Assembly: GCA_965275915.1 (NCBI GenBank)
Contig: CBDHYI010000008.1
Location: 124,001-188,000, forward strand
DNA: 64,000 bases
DNA from: JBDWFY01 sp965275915
GTDB taxonomy: Bacteria; Pseudomonadota; Alphaproteobacteria; Rhizobiales; Stappiaceae
Direction: 5' to 3'
Positions 18,367 through 27,725 of this stretch are shown one piece after another (the first letter of the stretch is position 1; each line of letters starts with the position of its first letter). Made by a program: the position numbers and the translations under genes. The notes under the pieces are model-generated. The model did no database searches, was not told the origin of the DNA, and saw nothing but the letters and a program-made list of their open reading frames with translations.

Positions 18367-18522
18367 CTACTTCAGGGAGGGCCACTTTTCAGGGGGCAGG
18401 CCAACAAGATGGCCATCCAAGGTGAATTTTCTACCTGGAAACAATGTTTCAAGGCGGCCGGTTGATTTGTATAGTTCATCCAAAAGCATTGTTATTTCGT
18501 TCCAATCAGCTGTTTCGGTCAT
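18367..18522 (-). pseudogene. Truncated DUF6998-type protein
   Basis: A 51-codon frame with a good ribosome site (GGAGGG) just before its ATG. It encodes LLDELYKSTGRLETLFPG followed by RKFTLDGHLVG, which I recognise as the start of DUF6998 proteins (normally ~150 residues and often continuing GSIGE). After LVG the homology stops and the frame ends in unrelated residues, so it was cut by recombination. It lies about 77 bp downstream of the PLD-family gene on the same strand and was probably its operon partner. Confidence 0.55.
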
Positions 18523-18599
18523 CCGCCCTCCTGCTTAATAAGCTCGATCGTGTCGCACAGAAGCGTTTGAACGACTTCGGCATTCATGCAACACGTCTG

Positions 18600-19763
18600 T
18601 CATTGACGGTCTGGCCAATCGAGTTTCGCAATTTCAGCAGTTGGTATCTTGCCATGACTGACGAATGCTGCCTCTAAATGCTCATTCAGCCATTCAAAGC
18701 CGTCTTGCGAAAGCTTGACAGCAGGTTGCTGTACATATGACTGCCGTGGATTCGTATTGCCGTTTAAATTTGCGGCGTTCTTTTGGGTGGACGCAAACGA
18801 GTTGGAACCCAGTTCTTCCATCAGGGCGTTTAGCGAAACGCCATTTCCGACATTTCCCGCAATAAACTCCGCATCATGGACACGAATGTAGCAGGGCCAT
18901 TCTGCCTTCCAGGGCCGATCCGCAATTTCACGGGGCGTAGCATCATCTCGACCGGGAATATGCTCCATACCAATGGCTCGACCGAATATCCGAATATCGT
19001 TGGGATCGATGGTCAATCGAGCGATGAAGATAACATCGCCTTCGCGCACGTTTCGGGGACGTTTTTTTGCCGGATAGCCAACTGCCCAATGACAGCCGGT
19101 ACGTTTGATTTCATCGATTACCGGAAAACTTAGCCGTGTTCGGTTCTTCGCCGAACCTAGGAATTTGACAAATGCCTGCGATGCGTTCGCAACAAACGCC
19201 GACTGGATTGCGGGATCAGCCCCCAAGCCAACATCAACCCCAAAATCCGGAAGATGGCGGTGTTGGTCAGGCAATGCGCCTGAGGCAAAATGAGTTCTTA
19301 CAATGCCGTCCCATTCATCAACACTGTCCATCGTCAAATCGGTGCCAGCTTTAGGCCACAAATCATCGAAATATCGCCGGCAACTGGTGACAATCGATTG
19401 CTCGTCCGAGACAAACCCAAACTCATGGTTCCGGTCAAGTGCCGCGCTTGTCAGATTTGCGGAAGTGCATATGGCCCGACTGTCGCCAAACAGATAGAGT
19501 TTCGTATGTAGGTTGCATATGCCCCGCACTTGCGCTCCTCCTGTCAGGAGCAACCTCAAAGCTACAACATCACTCACGCCACATGCAAAACCCGCAAGAT
19601 TGAATCTTGTAATTACCTGTATTTTCTGATGTTTTCCTTGAAGCAGGCGCTTAAGGGCCTGAAGCTTGATGAACGGGCAGACAATCTTCAATGCCGTGGT
19701 GCCATGCCGTGCTGCTTCGACCAGTTCACTACCCCAACCTGAATCTATGAGTCTGAATACCAA
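18600..19763 (-). CDS. PLD-family nuclease with C-terminal EVE/PUA-like domain
   Basis: 387 residues. The phospholipase-D superfamily motif is seen once as His86-x-Lys88 (LHTKLYLFG) with Asn103 (SANLTSAALD) and Glu114, the arrangement of single-motif nucleases that dimerise to form one active site. The C-terminal half (about 235-300, GDVIFIARL...) resembles an EVE/PUA-like reader of modified bases. A nuclease joined to such a reader, beside a DUF6998 gene, suggests a restriction-type defence function. No methylase is adjacent. Helicase-free PLD repair enzymes are an alternative. Confidence 0.6.
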   Translation of the reverse strand: MVFRLIDSGWGSELVEAARHGTTALKIVCPFIKLQALKRLLQGKHQKIQVITRFNLAGFACGVSDVVALRLLLTGGAQVRGICNLHTKLYLFGDSRAICTSANLTSAALDRNHEFGFVSDEQSIVTSCRRYFDDLWPKAGTDLTMDSVDEWDGIVRTHFASGALPDQHRHLPDFGVDVGLGADPAIQSAFVANASQAFVKFLGSAKNRTRLSFPVIDEIKRTGCHWAVGYPAKKRPRNVREGDVIFIARLTIDPNDIRIFGRAIGMEHIPGRDDATPREIADRPWKAEWPCYIRVHDAEFIAGNVGNGVSLNALMEELGSNSFASTQKNAANLNGNTNPRQSYVQQPAVKLSQDGFEWLNEHLEAAFVSHGKIPTAEIAKLDWPDRQ

Positions 19764-19935
19764 ACTTCACTCCATCCATTTATTTGTCCGGTGCCGCCTC
19801 AATGAGCATTCTCAAGATATCCAGAAAGCGCACAATTCTCTTTTCCAGTCCGGCTTCAGCCAAGTTTGAAAGACCCGGGGCTTGTCGCAAGCTTCGTCTG
19901 CAGACAGACCTTTCCCACAATGGGAGTGGTTTTCA

Positions 19936-20101
19936 GGTTTCGTTAACTTTTTCAATTCCGAAGATCGCCGCAAGTGGGTCGTTCTGTTCGCGGACGCTCC
20001 ACTGAGCGGCAAAGCCGAAACCCTTCTTGAACTACAGCATGGCTTCAATTCCGGCGACGGTTCTTCTGGCTGAATTGAACGAGCGGAACTCTCCAACTGC
20101 C
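19936..20101 (-). pseudogene. IS6-family-like transposase remnant
   Basis: In one minus-strand frame the peptide FRSFNSARRTVAGIEAML, an in-frame stop, then KKGFGFAAQWSVREQN and FGIEKVNE resemble the C-terminus of IS6-type transposases. Stops and a loss of similarity on both sides show decay. A 121-codon open frame in another phase overlaps it and I regard that as spurious. Confidence 0.4.
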
Positions 20102-20177
20102 GACTTTTAAAATAGTCCTTCGATTGGCGCATCAGCTTGTCGGAAATGGCATTGAGAAGCATGACGCAAAACTCCAA

Positions 20178-20627
20178 AACAAGAGCGTTCTTTCAACAGC
20201 CAAATCTCAAAACGCGGCTAATTAAACAAACCTTGCGACACGCCCCAGCAAATTCGACAAAGATATTATTGGCGATTTTTTTCGGAAACAAGCAAATAAT
20301 CTGAATTTCACCAAAAGGAACTTGGTGGCTATCGTAAATAATAACAAATATATCTATTGAATTTCTGTTTAATAAATATATTTCATAGTTTTTACATTAA
20401 ATATTTCATAATAATAAATAGATGCATAGTCTTGAATTTTTAAATTTTATTTTACTTTCTAAAAACAAATTTCTTACAATCCAAACGATATATTTTTAAT
20501 TTTTAAGTTGCACAAAGACACAATCAAAAGAAGTGTTATCAATTGTTTATTAATCATAAATAGAGACAGTCAGGCTGCGCTATCCGATTGTTGCAATTTC
20601 TCCCAGTTGCTTTAGCGCAGGGGGCGT
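20178..20627. other. AT-rich upstream region of the large autotransporter
   Basis: Unlike its surroundings this 450-bp stretch is dominated by A/T runs (for example 20330-20560). It holds no coding frame. Promoters for the autotransporter at 20628 and possibly an H-NS-like (MucR/Ros-type) silencing target would fit such composition; I cannot place exact boxes. Confidence 0.4.
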
Positions 20628-23600
20628 TTGATGAATACGGTTGACCTGAAGGTCAAACTTGCCGATCTCGTACTTTTTTCACTGACGACTTCGGCACTTG
20701 TTTATTGGTCTTTCGGGGAAGGCAAAGCCGATATACTGATCGATTCCAACAATTCCGCCGGCCAAGCGCAGACAGTGACAGCACCCGGCGACCATGTACA
20801 AACGATAGACCTGATTGACGGCAGTGGATTTGCCGTCCAGATCAATTCCGACAATGGCACAAATGGGACATTCCGGATCAATCCCGGTGTGGCCGTCACC
20901 GATACTTCATCCACTGCCGTGTGGCTAAGACCCGGTGCCGTGCTCTCTTATTTCGATGTTCAGGGCACTTTGATTTCCACACAATACAACGCCATCAACA
21001 TAAACTCGATCGCAGCCGTTGAAACACTCTCCAATTCCGGAACAATCCAGGCACAGAGGACGGGGGCTGCCACACTATATGCGCCCGGATACATCACAAC
21101 CTTCAACAATACCGGCGTGATCGAGCATACAGCGGGCTCCACAGCCTTAGTCACCGATAACGTGACGGCCCTTACCAACGGTGCGAGCGGCTCAATTATC
21201 AGCGCCGGCGGGATGGGAATCCGCTTCGGATACGCCAGTCCCGGTACGATTGGTCTGTTTACAAATAACGGCCTTGTCAGCGGCGGCACTGTCGCGATTG
21301 AGCTCGGCAACCAGGCCGGCTCCACAGCAGGCATCACAAATAGGGGCACGATAACCGGCGGGCAGGACGGCCTGCTCATTCTCAACGGCTCGGAGCTTTC
21401 CTCGTTTGACAATACCGGCGGTGTCATTGAATCGACCGGAGCCGACGGTGCCGGGCTCCGCTTGAGAGAAGATCAGGATATCGCAATCACCAATGGCGGG
21501 CTTATTCGCAATACGTCCACTGGATATGGCCTCAGGCTGGACACGGAGGGGCAAACCCGGGATTTTACCAACAACGGCACGATATCTTCGACGGCCGGAA
21601 CGGCTATCTTTGCTGAAGCCGCAATGACCGGCCACGATCACGGCCTCGTAAACATCGGTATCATTTTCGGTGGCGGTGGAATCGCCGTTGACGCCCGGGA
21701 CACGTTCAGGTTGGCCAACAACGGCTCCATTACAGGGAGTATCAGCCATTCAGTCGCCGGCGCCTTGACGATCATACAAACGAGCGGCTCGATTACCGGC
21801 AACATCACATCGACGGTGGATGCTGCCCATTCCATCGAATTCGCCGGCGGCACCGTGAGCGGCAACATCATGCTCGACGGCACCACCGCAAACACTTTCG
21901 CGCTTAGCGGTGCGGACATCACCGGCGATGTGGATCTGGGCGACGGCGCCGCTCATGCCGTAACTCTGAGCAGTGGTGCCATACGCGGCACACTGGATAT
22001 TGGTTCGGAAACCACCGAACTGTTGATCGACGTCGCGGGCGGAGACACCGTTACGGTCGGGGCTTTGGCGACCAATGGTACCACGACGACGACCATCAAT
22101 GGCCCGGGCGATGTCGAGGTCGCCACGTTTACGGTAAACGGCACGGCCAACCAGTCAGCCGGAATACTGAGGGCTACGGATCTGACGGTTGGCAACGGGG
22201 GCAGTTTCACCCAGTCCGGGACCAGCATTCTGGACGCATCCAATGTCGGGCTGGACGGTTCAGCTATCTTGAACCTCAACGGAACCGGAGCGCGCGTGAC
22301 GGGTCCCATCGAGGGTGGTGTGGATTCAAGGGTATTCGTCAACGGCACCTTCACCAGCGAAGACACCATCAATGTCGGTCACTTTGAGATTGCCGACGGT
22401 GGTGTTTTCAACATGGCTCATGATGTGACCGTGACCTCCCCGACGACCTTTGCCAATTTCGGTCGGCTGACGGTCGACGCTGGTAACACGGTGACAATCA
22501 CCGGCAATTATACGCAAGCCCCCAACGCTGTATTTCAAACCGATGTGGCGAACGACACAAGCTTCGGCAAGCTTGTTGTGACCGGTACGGCAGACCTTCC
22601 CAGTAATGCCAGGATCGACGTGAATGTGGCAGATGCGAATTTCAACTTCACGGTCGACGAGATGCAGGACATTATCAGCGCCGGCACCTTGACCTCTGAC
22701 GGCACTTTCATTGTCACCGACAATTCCAACCTGTTCGATTTCGAAGCACTGGTTTCCGGCGACACGGTTGATCTGTGTTTGGCAGCGGCGGGAGGCAGTT
22801 GCACTGCCGGCGCCAGTGTCGGTGTTTATGAGGCCGTGGTCGCCATGGGCAATTGGCCTGGAGTTGGCGCTGCCGTGGTGTTCGACGATCTCATCGATAC
22901 ATTCGTCACGGCCGGTACCAGTGGTAACGGCGACATGGATGACGTCATCGGAGCTCTTGGAGCATTGGGTACGCAGCAGGAGGTAAGCAATGCCGTTTCG
23001 CAGACCCTGCCTTTGTTGAGCGCGAGCGCGGCCATCCCGATAGAGAATACACTGTCCACCACACGTCGAATCGTACAATCCCGACTGGACGATGGCGGCT
23101 GGCGGCCCCTGGCCGATGGGGCTCTGGCACACAAGTATATCTGGGCAAACGGGTTTCACACACGCACTGACCAAGGCGACCGCAACGCCGTTACGGGGTT
23201 TGATGGCGCTTCGACGGGGCTGGTGATCGGTGCTGACGGAAACATCGATGTCGCCACGAGCTTGGGTATTGCATTCGCCTATAGCGACACGAACGTGGAT
23301 AGCAACACCGATCTCAACTCAGCCGACATCGAGACTTATCAGGTGATCGGTTATGGCCGTTACGCCTTGAACGCTTCGACAAATGTCAACTTTCAGGTTG
23401 GCGTGGGCTTCAGCGAAACCGACGGGCAACGAACAATCAGCTTTGTTGACGGTGTTCCTGTTGCCCGCTCGAACTACGGCAGCACAAACTTCCATCTGGG
23501 CGGCGGCATTGGCCGGACGATTGAACTGGGCGACGCATTGCAACTCGGTACGTCCATGCGTATCGACTACCTGCATCTGAACAGTGAGCAATACACTGAA

Positions 23601-23954
23601 ACAGGGGCGGGAGCGCTTAGTCTGGACATCTCAGCGAACCAACTGGACGTTCTGGAGTTGGGCCTGAGCGGGAAGATGCGCTATGATTTCAATGAAGCGG
23701 TGAGTTTGATCGCCAGCCTCGGGGTAGCCTATGATGCGTTCAACGAGCAACCGGCACTCACCGGCAGCTTTGTCGGTGGCGGAGACGCATTCGTTACGCG
23801 CGGAATAAATCCGAGCCCTTGGATCGGACGCGTTGGTTTCGATGTACCGATCGCACTAAGCGACGATGCACACATTGCCATGCATTACGATCTTGAGGCG
23901 CGCCAAGGTTACACCAATCAAACCGCCTTCATGAAGTTTCAGTGGAAACTCTGA
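20628..23954 (+). CDS. Autotransporter (type Va) with beta-helix passenger
   Basis: 1108 residues. A short N-terminal hydrophobic stretch (LADLVLFSLTTSALVYW, then KA-D) can act as signal peptide. The passenger is built of Gly/Asn/Thr-rich turns (NNGLVSGGTVAIELGN, TNRGTITGG, SGSITGN) typical of a right-handed beta-helix. From about residue 840 to the end lies an autotransporter beta-barrel (YIWANGF..., GRYALNASTNVNFQVG..., MHYDLEARQGYTNQ). The C-terminus is FQWKL; barrels normally end in an aromatic residue, so the final Leu is unusual. Role: surface adhesin or other secreted passenger; no catalytic motif seen. It is preceded by very AT-rich DNA and bordered by IS remnants, consistent with acquisition. 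Confidence 0.82.
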   Translation: MMNTVDLKVKLADLVLFSLTTSALVYWSFGEGKADILIDSNNSAGQAQTVTAPGDHVQTIDLIDGSGFAVQINSDNGTNGTFRINPGVAVTDTSSTAVWLRPGAVLSYFDVQGTLISTQYNAININSIAAVETLSNSGTIQAQRTGAATLYAPGYITTFNNTGVIEHTAGSTALVTDNVTALTNGASGSIISAGGMGIRFGYASPGTIGLFTNNGLVSGGTVAIELGNQAGSTAGITNRGTITGGQDGLLILNGSELSSFDNTGGVIESTGADGAGLRLREDQDIAITNGGLIRNTSTGYGLRLDTEGQTRDFTNNGTISSTAGTAIFAEAAMTGHDHGLVNIGIIFGGGGIAVDARDTFRLANNGSITGSISHSVAGALTIIQTSGSITGNITSTVDAAHSIEFAGGTVSGNIMLDGTTANTFALSGADITGDVDLGDGAAHAVTLSSGAIRGTLDIGSETTELLIDVAGGDTVTVGALATNGTTTTTINGPGDVEVATFTVNGTANQSAGILRATDLTVGNGGSFTQSGTSILDASNVGLDGSAILNLNGTGARVTGPIEGGVDSRVFVNGTFTSEDTINVGHFEIADGGVFNMAHDVTVTSPTTFANFGRLTVDAGNTVTITGNYTQAPNAVFQTDVANDTSFGKLVVTGTADLPSNARIDVNVADANFNFTVDEMQDIISAGTLTSDGTFIVTDNSNLFDFEALVSGDTVDLCLAAAGGSCTAGASVGVYEAVVAMGNWPGVGAAVVFDDLIDTFVTAGTSGNGDMDDVIGALGALGTQQEVSNAVSQTLPLLSASAAIPIENTLSTTRRIVQSRLDDGGWRPLADGALAHKYIWANGFHTRTDQGDRNAVTGFDGASTGLVIGADGNIDVATSLGIAFAYSDTNVDSNTDLNSADIETYQVIGYGRYALNASTNVNFQVGVGFSETDGQRTISFVDGVPVARSNYGSTNFHLGGGIGRTIELGDALQLGTSMRIDYLHLNSEQYTETGAGALSLDISANQLDVLELGLSGKMRYDFNEAVSLIASLGVAYDAFNEQPALTGSFVGGGDAFVTRGINPSPWIGRVGFDVPIALSDDAHIAMHYDLEARQGYTNQTAFMKFQWKL

Positions 23955-24254
23955 ATACCCTGAGAGGTCACTTCGTCTTTGATGATGATTGCCCCCGGTT
24001 GGAGCGGTCCAGCATTAAAGGGCAACTCCATTGACTGGGTTGCCTATTCGTGTGGGACGAGCCCGGCGGAGCCCGACGTGGTCTGATCAGATTGAGGAAC
24101 AGCTGGTGTCAGAGTGCATTTCCTTTTGAGCTTTGCATAACCGGTAGTGGGAAGTCAGAATGCGGCTTTCCCATTCAACGTCACCCTGTTCCATTGGAGA
24201 TGTCATCTCTGATGGATGCAGCCACCGCCTCGACAACTGTCGCAGCCTTATTTG

Positions 24255-24392
24255 CAGAATGGTGTCGAGCATTTATTTGCAAAGCTCAACCGTTCAGACG
24301 TCTTGCAGCCCACGACAATAAGCTGACCTCGAATTTCCGCGGAGTCATCCTCATCGCAGCCATCGTCCTGTGGTTTCGACAAATCTCAAATA
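24255..24392 (+). pseudogene. IS5-family transposase C-terminal remnant
   Basis: The translation FRRLAAHDNKLTSNFRGVI followed by IAAIVLWFR matches the conserved end of IS5-type transposases (FRRiATRYDKLA.NF...). Only ~45 codons are left, and no terminal repeats are evident. The remainder of the 450-bp gap between the two autotransporter genes (23955-24403) has nothing else that I recognise. Confidence 0.6.
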
Positions 24393-24403
24393 ATCACCGC
24401 AGC

Positions 24404-26332
24404 CTAGAACCTGATGGAAGCAGCCGCCGTGGCGCGGATGTCGCTGTAGGCGTCGCTGCCGTAGCGCCCCTCGAGGGAAGCGTTGAACGACCAGCTGCTG
24501 TCGTCGGGGCGGTGGTTGATGCCGATGCCGGCAAAGCCGATCGCCGCGGCATCGGAAAAGGACGCGTCGAAGTTGAACGCCGTACCTGCCAGCACAGCGT
24601 CGACCTCGTCGCCGCCAAGGTTGAAAAAACCGTCGACCCCGGCCCAGGTCTCCAGCGACACCAGACCCTGGGCAGTTCTGTGCTGCTGCGCAAGATATTT
24701 GACCTGCGCACTTGCCGCCGCCACATGCACATCGCGGCTGCCGACGGTCAGGTTCGCCGCGGAGCCGCTTTCCGTATAGCCGCCCAGGAAAAGGCCCGCA
24801 TAGTGGCCGCCGACGGAAAACTCGATGCGGTCACCAAATGAGCGACCGATGGTGAGCGACGGTGAGATGAACGTGCCGTCATAGTCGGCGGACGCTGTTT
24901 CCAGCCCGCCGTCAACCCAATTGTTGGCAACCGTTCTTTCCGAGTTGAAGCTGGCATGGCCGCCCATCACGCTGACGCTGATCCAGTGGACGCCAAGGGC
25001 CATGCCGCCATAAAGCCCGCCATAGACGGAAGTTGCATCGATCTGCTGCGTGTCGTGGTCGGTCTCAAGCCGAGAATAGGAGCCGCCGGCAAAAACGCCG
25101 TAGAGGCGTTCCTGCGATGTAAAACCGCCACCGGTGACAACACCGCTATAGGCCTGGCTGCCGCCGGTCACGCTGCCGGAGCCGTTCTGTTTCTGATAGC
25201 CACCGAAGGTGCTAGCCCAACCGCGCGGGCCGGCCTCCGCAAAGCCCGGCCCATCAGCGCCATAGCCGAACGTGCTGCTGCCGGAAAATCCGCCGCCGAA
25301 TGAATTGCCGAATCCGGCGCCCGAGCGCACCGCCCCGTGCACCGCATCGGCCGTCGTCTGGATGAAGGAACCAGCCAAGGCAAAGCCCGTCGGATCCACC
25401 GTGTAGACGATCTTATCCGTCTCGTCATGCACAAAAGGAACATCGGAGTCCAGCGTCTCGATCGTTCCATCATAGTCGATATAAAGATTGAGCCCGTTGC
25501 CAATATGAAGTGTGGCATTGTCGCCATTAAAATAGACAGGGCCTTCAAAGACAGAACCGGCAAGCAGATTAAGCGTGCTGTTGTCGCCGCCCATAAAAAA
25601 AGCAGAGCGGCTGGCAAAGATCTTGCCGCTATTGGTGATCGCGGCGTTGTCGCCTATCGAAAAAATACCACGAAAAGCGTTTATTGTGCCATTGTTGGTG
25701 TTCGCGGCGTTGTCGCCAGTCGAATAGATGCCGTGAAAAGCATTGATCGAGCCATTGTTGGTGTTCGTGACGTTGTTGCCATACGAAACAATACCGTTTT
25801 CAGCGTCGATCATGCCATTGTTGGTGTTCATGGAGTTGTTGCCGGTCGACCACAAGCCATAACCAGCGTCGATCGTACCATTGTTGGTGTTCGTGGCGTT
25901 GACGCCCATTGAATAGAGGCCAACTTGATCCGCTACGATCGTGCCATTGTTGGTGTTTGTAGTGTTGTCGCCGATCGACCTGACGCCATTATATACAGCG
26001 TTGATCTCGCCATTGTTGGTGTTCGTGGTACCAATCCCGGTTGACAAGATGCCAACAGGAGCGCTGATCGTGCCGTTGTTGATCACCGTCTGATCATCGG
26101 CAAGAGCAGCAGCTCCGTTTGCGCCAGACCCACTAAAAGTATCAATCCTGCCGCCGTCCTCGACGATCAATGTATCGCCGTCTTCGTCGATGGTCTGAGT
26201 TTTGGTCACAGTATCGCCCGAAGGTATGATGATATCGTTTGCTCCGGCAACAGATGTCTGAACCAGAAACAGGATGGATGCGCAGAGGAGCGTCTGCCGC
26301 GCGGGCAGCTTGGAAATATGATTGCAGGACAA
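24404..26332 (-). CDS. Autotransporter with 21-residue repeat passenger
   Basis: 642 residues: signal peptide (about 1-31, LLCASILFLVQTSVAGA), a short passenger, and a C-terminal autotransporter barrel (about 385-642, GWASTFGGYQKQNG onward) ending in the canonical Phe (ASIRF). The passenger holds about six tandem units of NTNNGTIxAxxGIxSxGxN (residues 104-240). Such repeats form beta-helix coils and can vary in number by recombination. Probably a surface-exposed adhesin. Converges with the larger autotransporter at 20628. Confidence 0.85.
   Translation of the reverse strand: MSCNHISKLPARQTLLCASILFLVQTSVAGANDIIIPSGDTVTKTQTIDEDGDTLIVEDGGRIDTFSGSGANGAAALADDQTVINNGTISAPVGILSTGIGTTNTNNGEINAVYNGVRSIGDNTTNTNNGTIVADQVGLYSMGVNATNTNNGTIDAGYGLWSTGNNSMNTNNGMIDAENGIVSYGNNVTNTNNGSINAFHGIYSTGDNAANTNNGTINAFRGIFSIGDNAAITNSGKIFASRSAFFMGGDNSTLNLLAGSVFEGPVYFNGDNATLHIGNGLNLYIDYDGTIETLDSDVPFVHDETDKIVYTVDPTGFALAGSFIQTTADAVHGAVRSGAGFGNSFGGGFSGSSTFGYGADGPGFAEAGPRGWASTFGGYQKQNGSGSVTGGSQAYSGVVTGGGFTSQERLYGVFAGGSYSRLETDHDTQQIDATSVYGGLYGGMALGVHWISVSVMGGHASFNSERTVANNWVDGGLETASADYDGTFISPSLTIGRSFGDRIEFSVGGHYAGLFLGGYTESGSAANLTVGSRDVHVAAASAQVKYLAQQHRTAQGLVSLETWAGVDGFFNLGGDEVDAVLAGTAFNFDASFSDAAAIGFAGIGINHRPDDSSWSFNASLEGRYGSDAYSDIRATAAASIRF
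25613..26023 (-). repeat. Tandem 63-bp coding repeats in the autotransporter passenger
   Basis: About six units of 63 bp (two slightly longer), each encoding NTNNG(T/S/M/E)I plus a variable 15-residue segment ending in GxN. The variable part differs between units while the NTNNG core is fixed, so the array is not freshly amplified. Confidence 0.8.
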
Positions 26333-26494
26333 CAGGAGAATTCCCGAAGAATATCAGGTTAAAAGTATAACGAGTAAATCGTCATCACACACTTGATTGC
26401 CAAAAAACACGGGTTTGTCAACCACATACAGCCGAACCGGCCTGGGCTCAGGATTTGATGGTGCGATCTTTTCTTTGCAATGGAAGGAGGCACT

Positions 26495-27570
26495 ATGGGA
26501 CAGATACGTCACGGCAGCGCCACGACGACGCACGCCATCCGAGCGGCAATACAGCGATCGAAAGCTTCGATCTCGGCGTTGAGCCAGACCTAGGCTCAGG
26601 ACCTATTAATTTCATGCAATTCTGTTTTGAAAGAAGTATTCGACTGGAGAGAACCAGGGAGAAGCGAAGGTTGGATACCTTTGCGAGCCCTGGTTTTCTT
26701 CAGGCGGACACGTCTTTCAAAACCCGAAGGGCGAGGCATATTTTGTTCCTGACTGCGCCCACAAAGACTTGAAAACCGAACGGTTTCCAGCGCCTTTCCG
26801 CCTTGTCAAAAACAAAATCTGCTCTCGCAGAATGGATGAAATCAATGGGTCCTGAGCCTAGGGATCAACCCGAAGACGGTTCAGAAATGGCGCAAGCGGG
26901 CAACGGTCGAAGATCGAAACACAGGGCCAAGGACCCCACGTTCGACCGTTCTCAGTGAAGACGAGGAGGCCACCATCGTTGCCGTCCCTCGCCATACGCT
27001 GCTGCCGCTCGATGACTGTCTCCACGCCCTACAGCCATCAATTCCGCATCTGACACGTTCGTCGCTTCATCGCAATTGACCGGACATCCAGGTTCGCATT
27101 CGCCAAACTGGTGGAGCGCGCAAACATCAAAGCGGCCGCAGCCTTTCTGGATGAACTCGTCGAAGCCGTCCCCTACCGGATCCACACAGTGCTGACCGAC
27201 AACGGCATCCAGTTTGCTGGCATTCCCAGGAACCGCAATGGTCCAACGGTCCGCTTCAGGGGTCACCTGTTCGATCGAGCCTGCTGGAAACACAGTATCG
27301 AGCATCGCCTGACAAAGCCCAACCATCCGTGGACCAACGGTCAGGCCGGGCGCGCGAACCGAACCGTCAAGGATGCCGCCGTCAAGCGCTTCCAATACGA
27401 CACTAACGAACAATTGCGAAGCCATCTCGATGACTTCCTGGCGGCCTGCAACTTCGCGCGGCGGCTCAAGACCCTTCAGGGGCTCACACCTTACGAATAC
27501 ATCTGTAAAATCCGGACTTCAGAACCCGACGATTCAAACTTAACCCAAACCATCAGATGCCGGCACGGAA
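26495..27570 (+). pseudogene. IS481-family transposase, broken by a small element and deletions
   Basis: The N-terminus starts at an ATG with GGAAGGAGG upstream and reads MGQIRHGSATTTHAIRAAI; it is cut at 26590. Homology resumes at 26861 (GINPKTVQKWRKRATVEDR, HTLLPLDDCLHALQP, IPHLTRSSLHR), then a stop and a missing segment that held the first catalytic Asp, then YRIHTVLTDNGIQFAG, EHRLTKPNHPWTNGQ and FARRLKTLQGLTPYEYI to the end. Non-functional. Confidence 0.85.
26593..26858. mobile_element. 266-bp MITE-like element inside the IS481 pseudogene
   Basis: It begins with GGCTCAGGACC and ends with the exact reverse complement GGTCCTGAGCC; the similarity of the ends extends to about 25 bp with three mismatches. 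TA is present directly outside both ends (26591-26592 and 26859-26860), consistent with a TA target duplication. No coding capacity. It interrupts the transposase reading frame between codon ~32 and the helix-turn-helix, so it inserted after the IS481 element. Confidence 0.75.
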
Positions 27571-27725
27571 CACCTGGCCGGGGCGTAACAGATTGCCGTA
27601 GCCATGCGGGCGTAATCGCCGAACGGTTCCAAAGCATGGGATCGCTCTTAACCTGTGTCCGGGCACCATTGTGCTCTGCAATCCGGGCTCCGAGAGGATT
27701 GTCGCCGCGTGATCGCCGGAAACGG

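Noticed and set aside
19812..20177. 121-codon minus-strand frame
   Set aside because: It overlaps, in another phase, a peptide that resembles an IS6-type transposase end; Ser/Arg/Cys-rich with no domain.
25613..26023. The 63-bp tandem repeats as a CRISPR array
   Set aside because: Repeats are in frame, encode an NTNNG motif, have no equal-length unique spacers and lie within an autotransporter gene.
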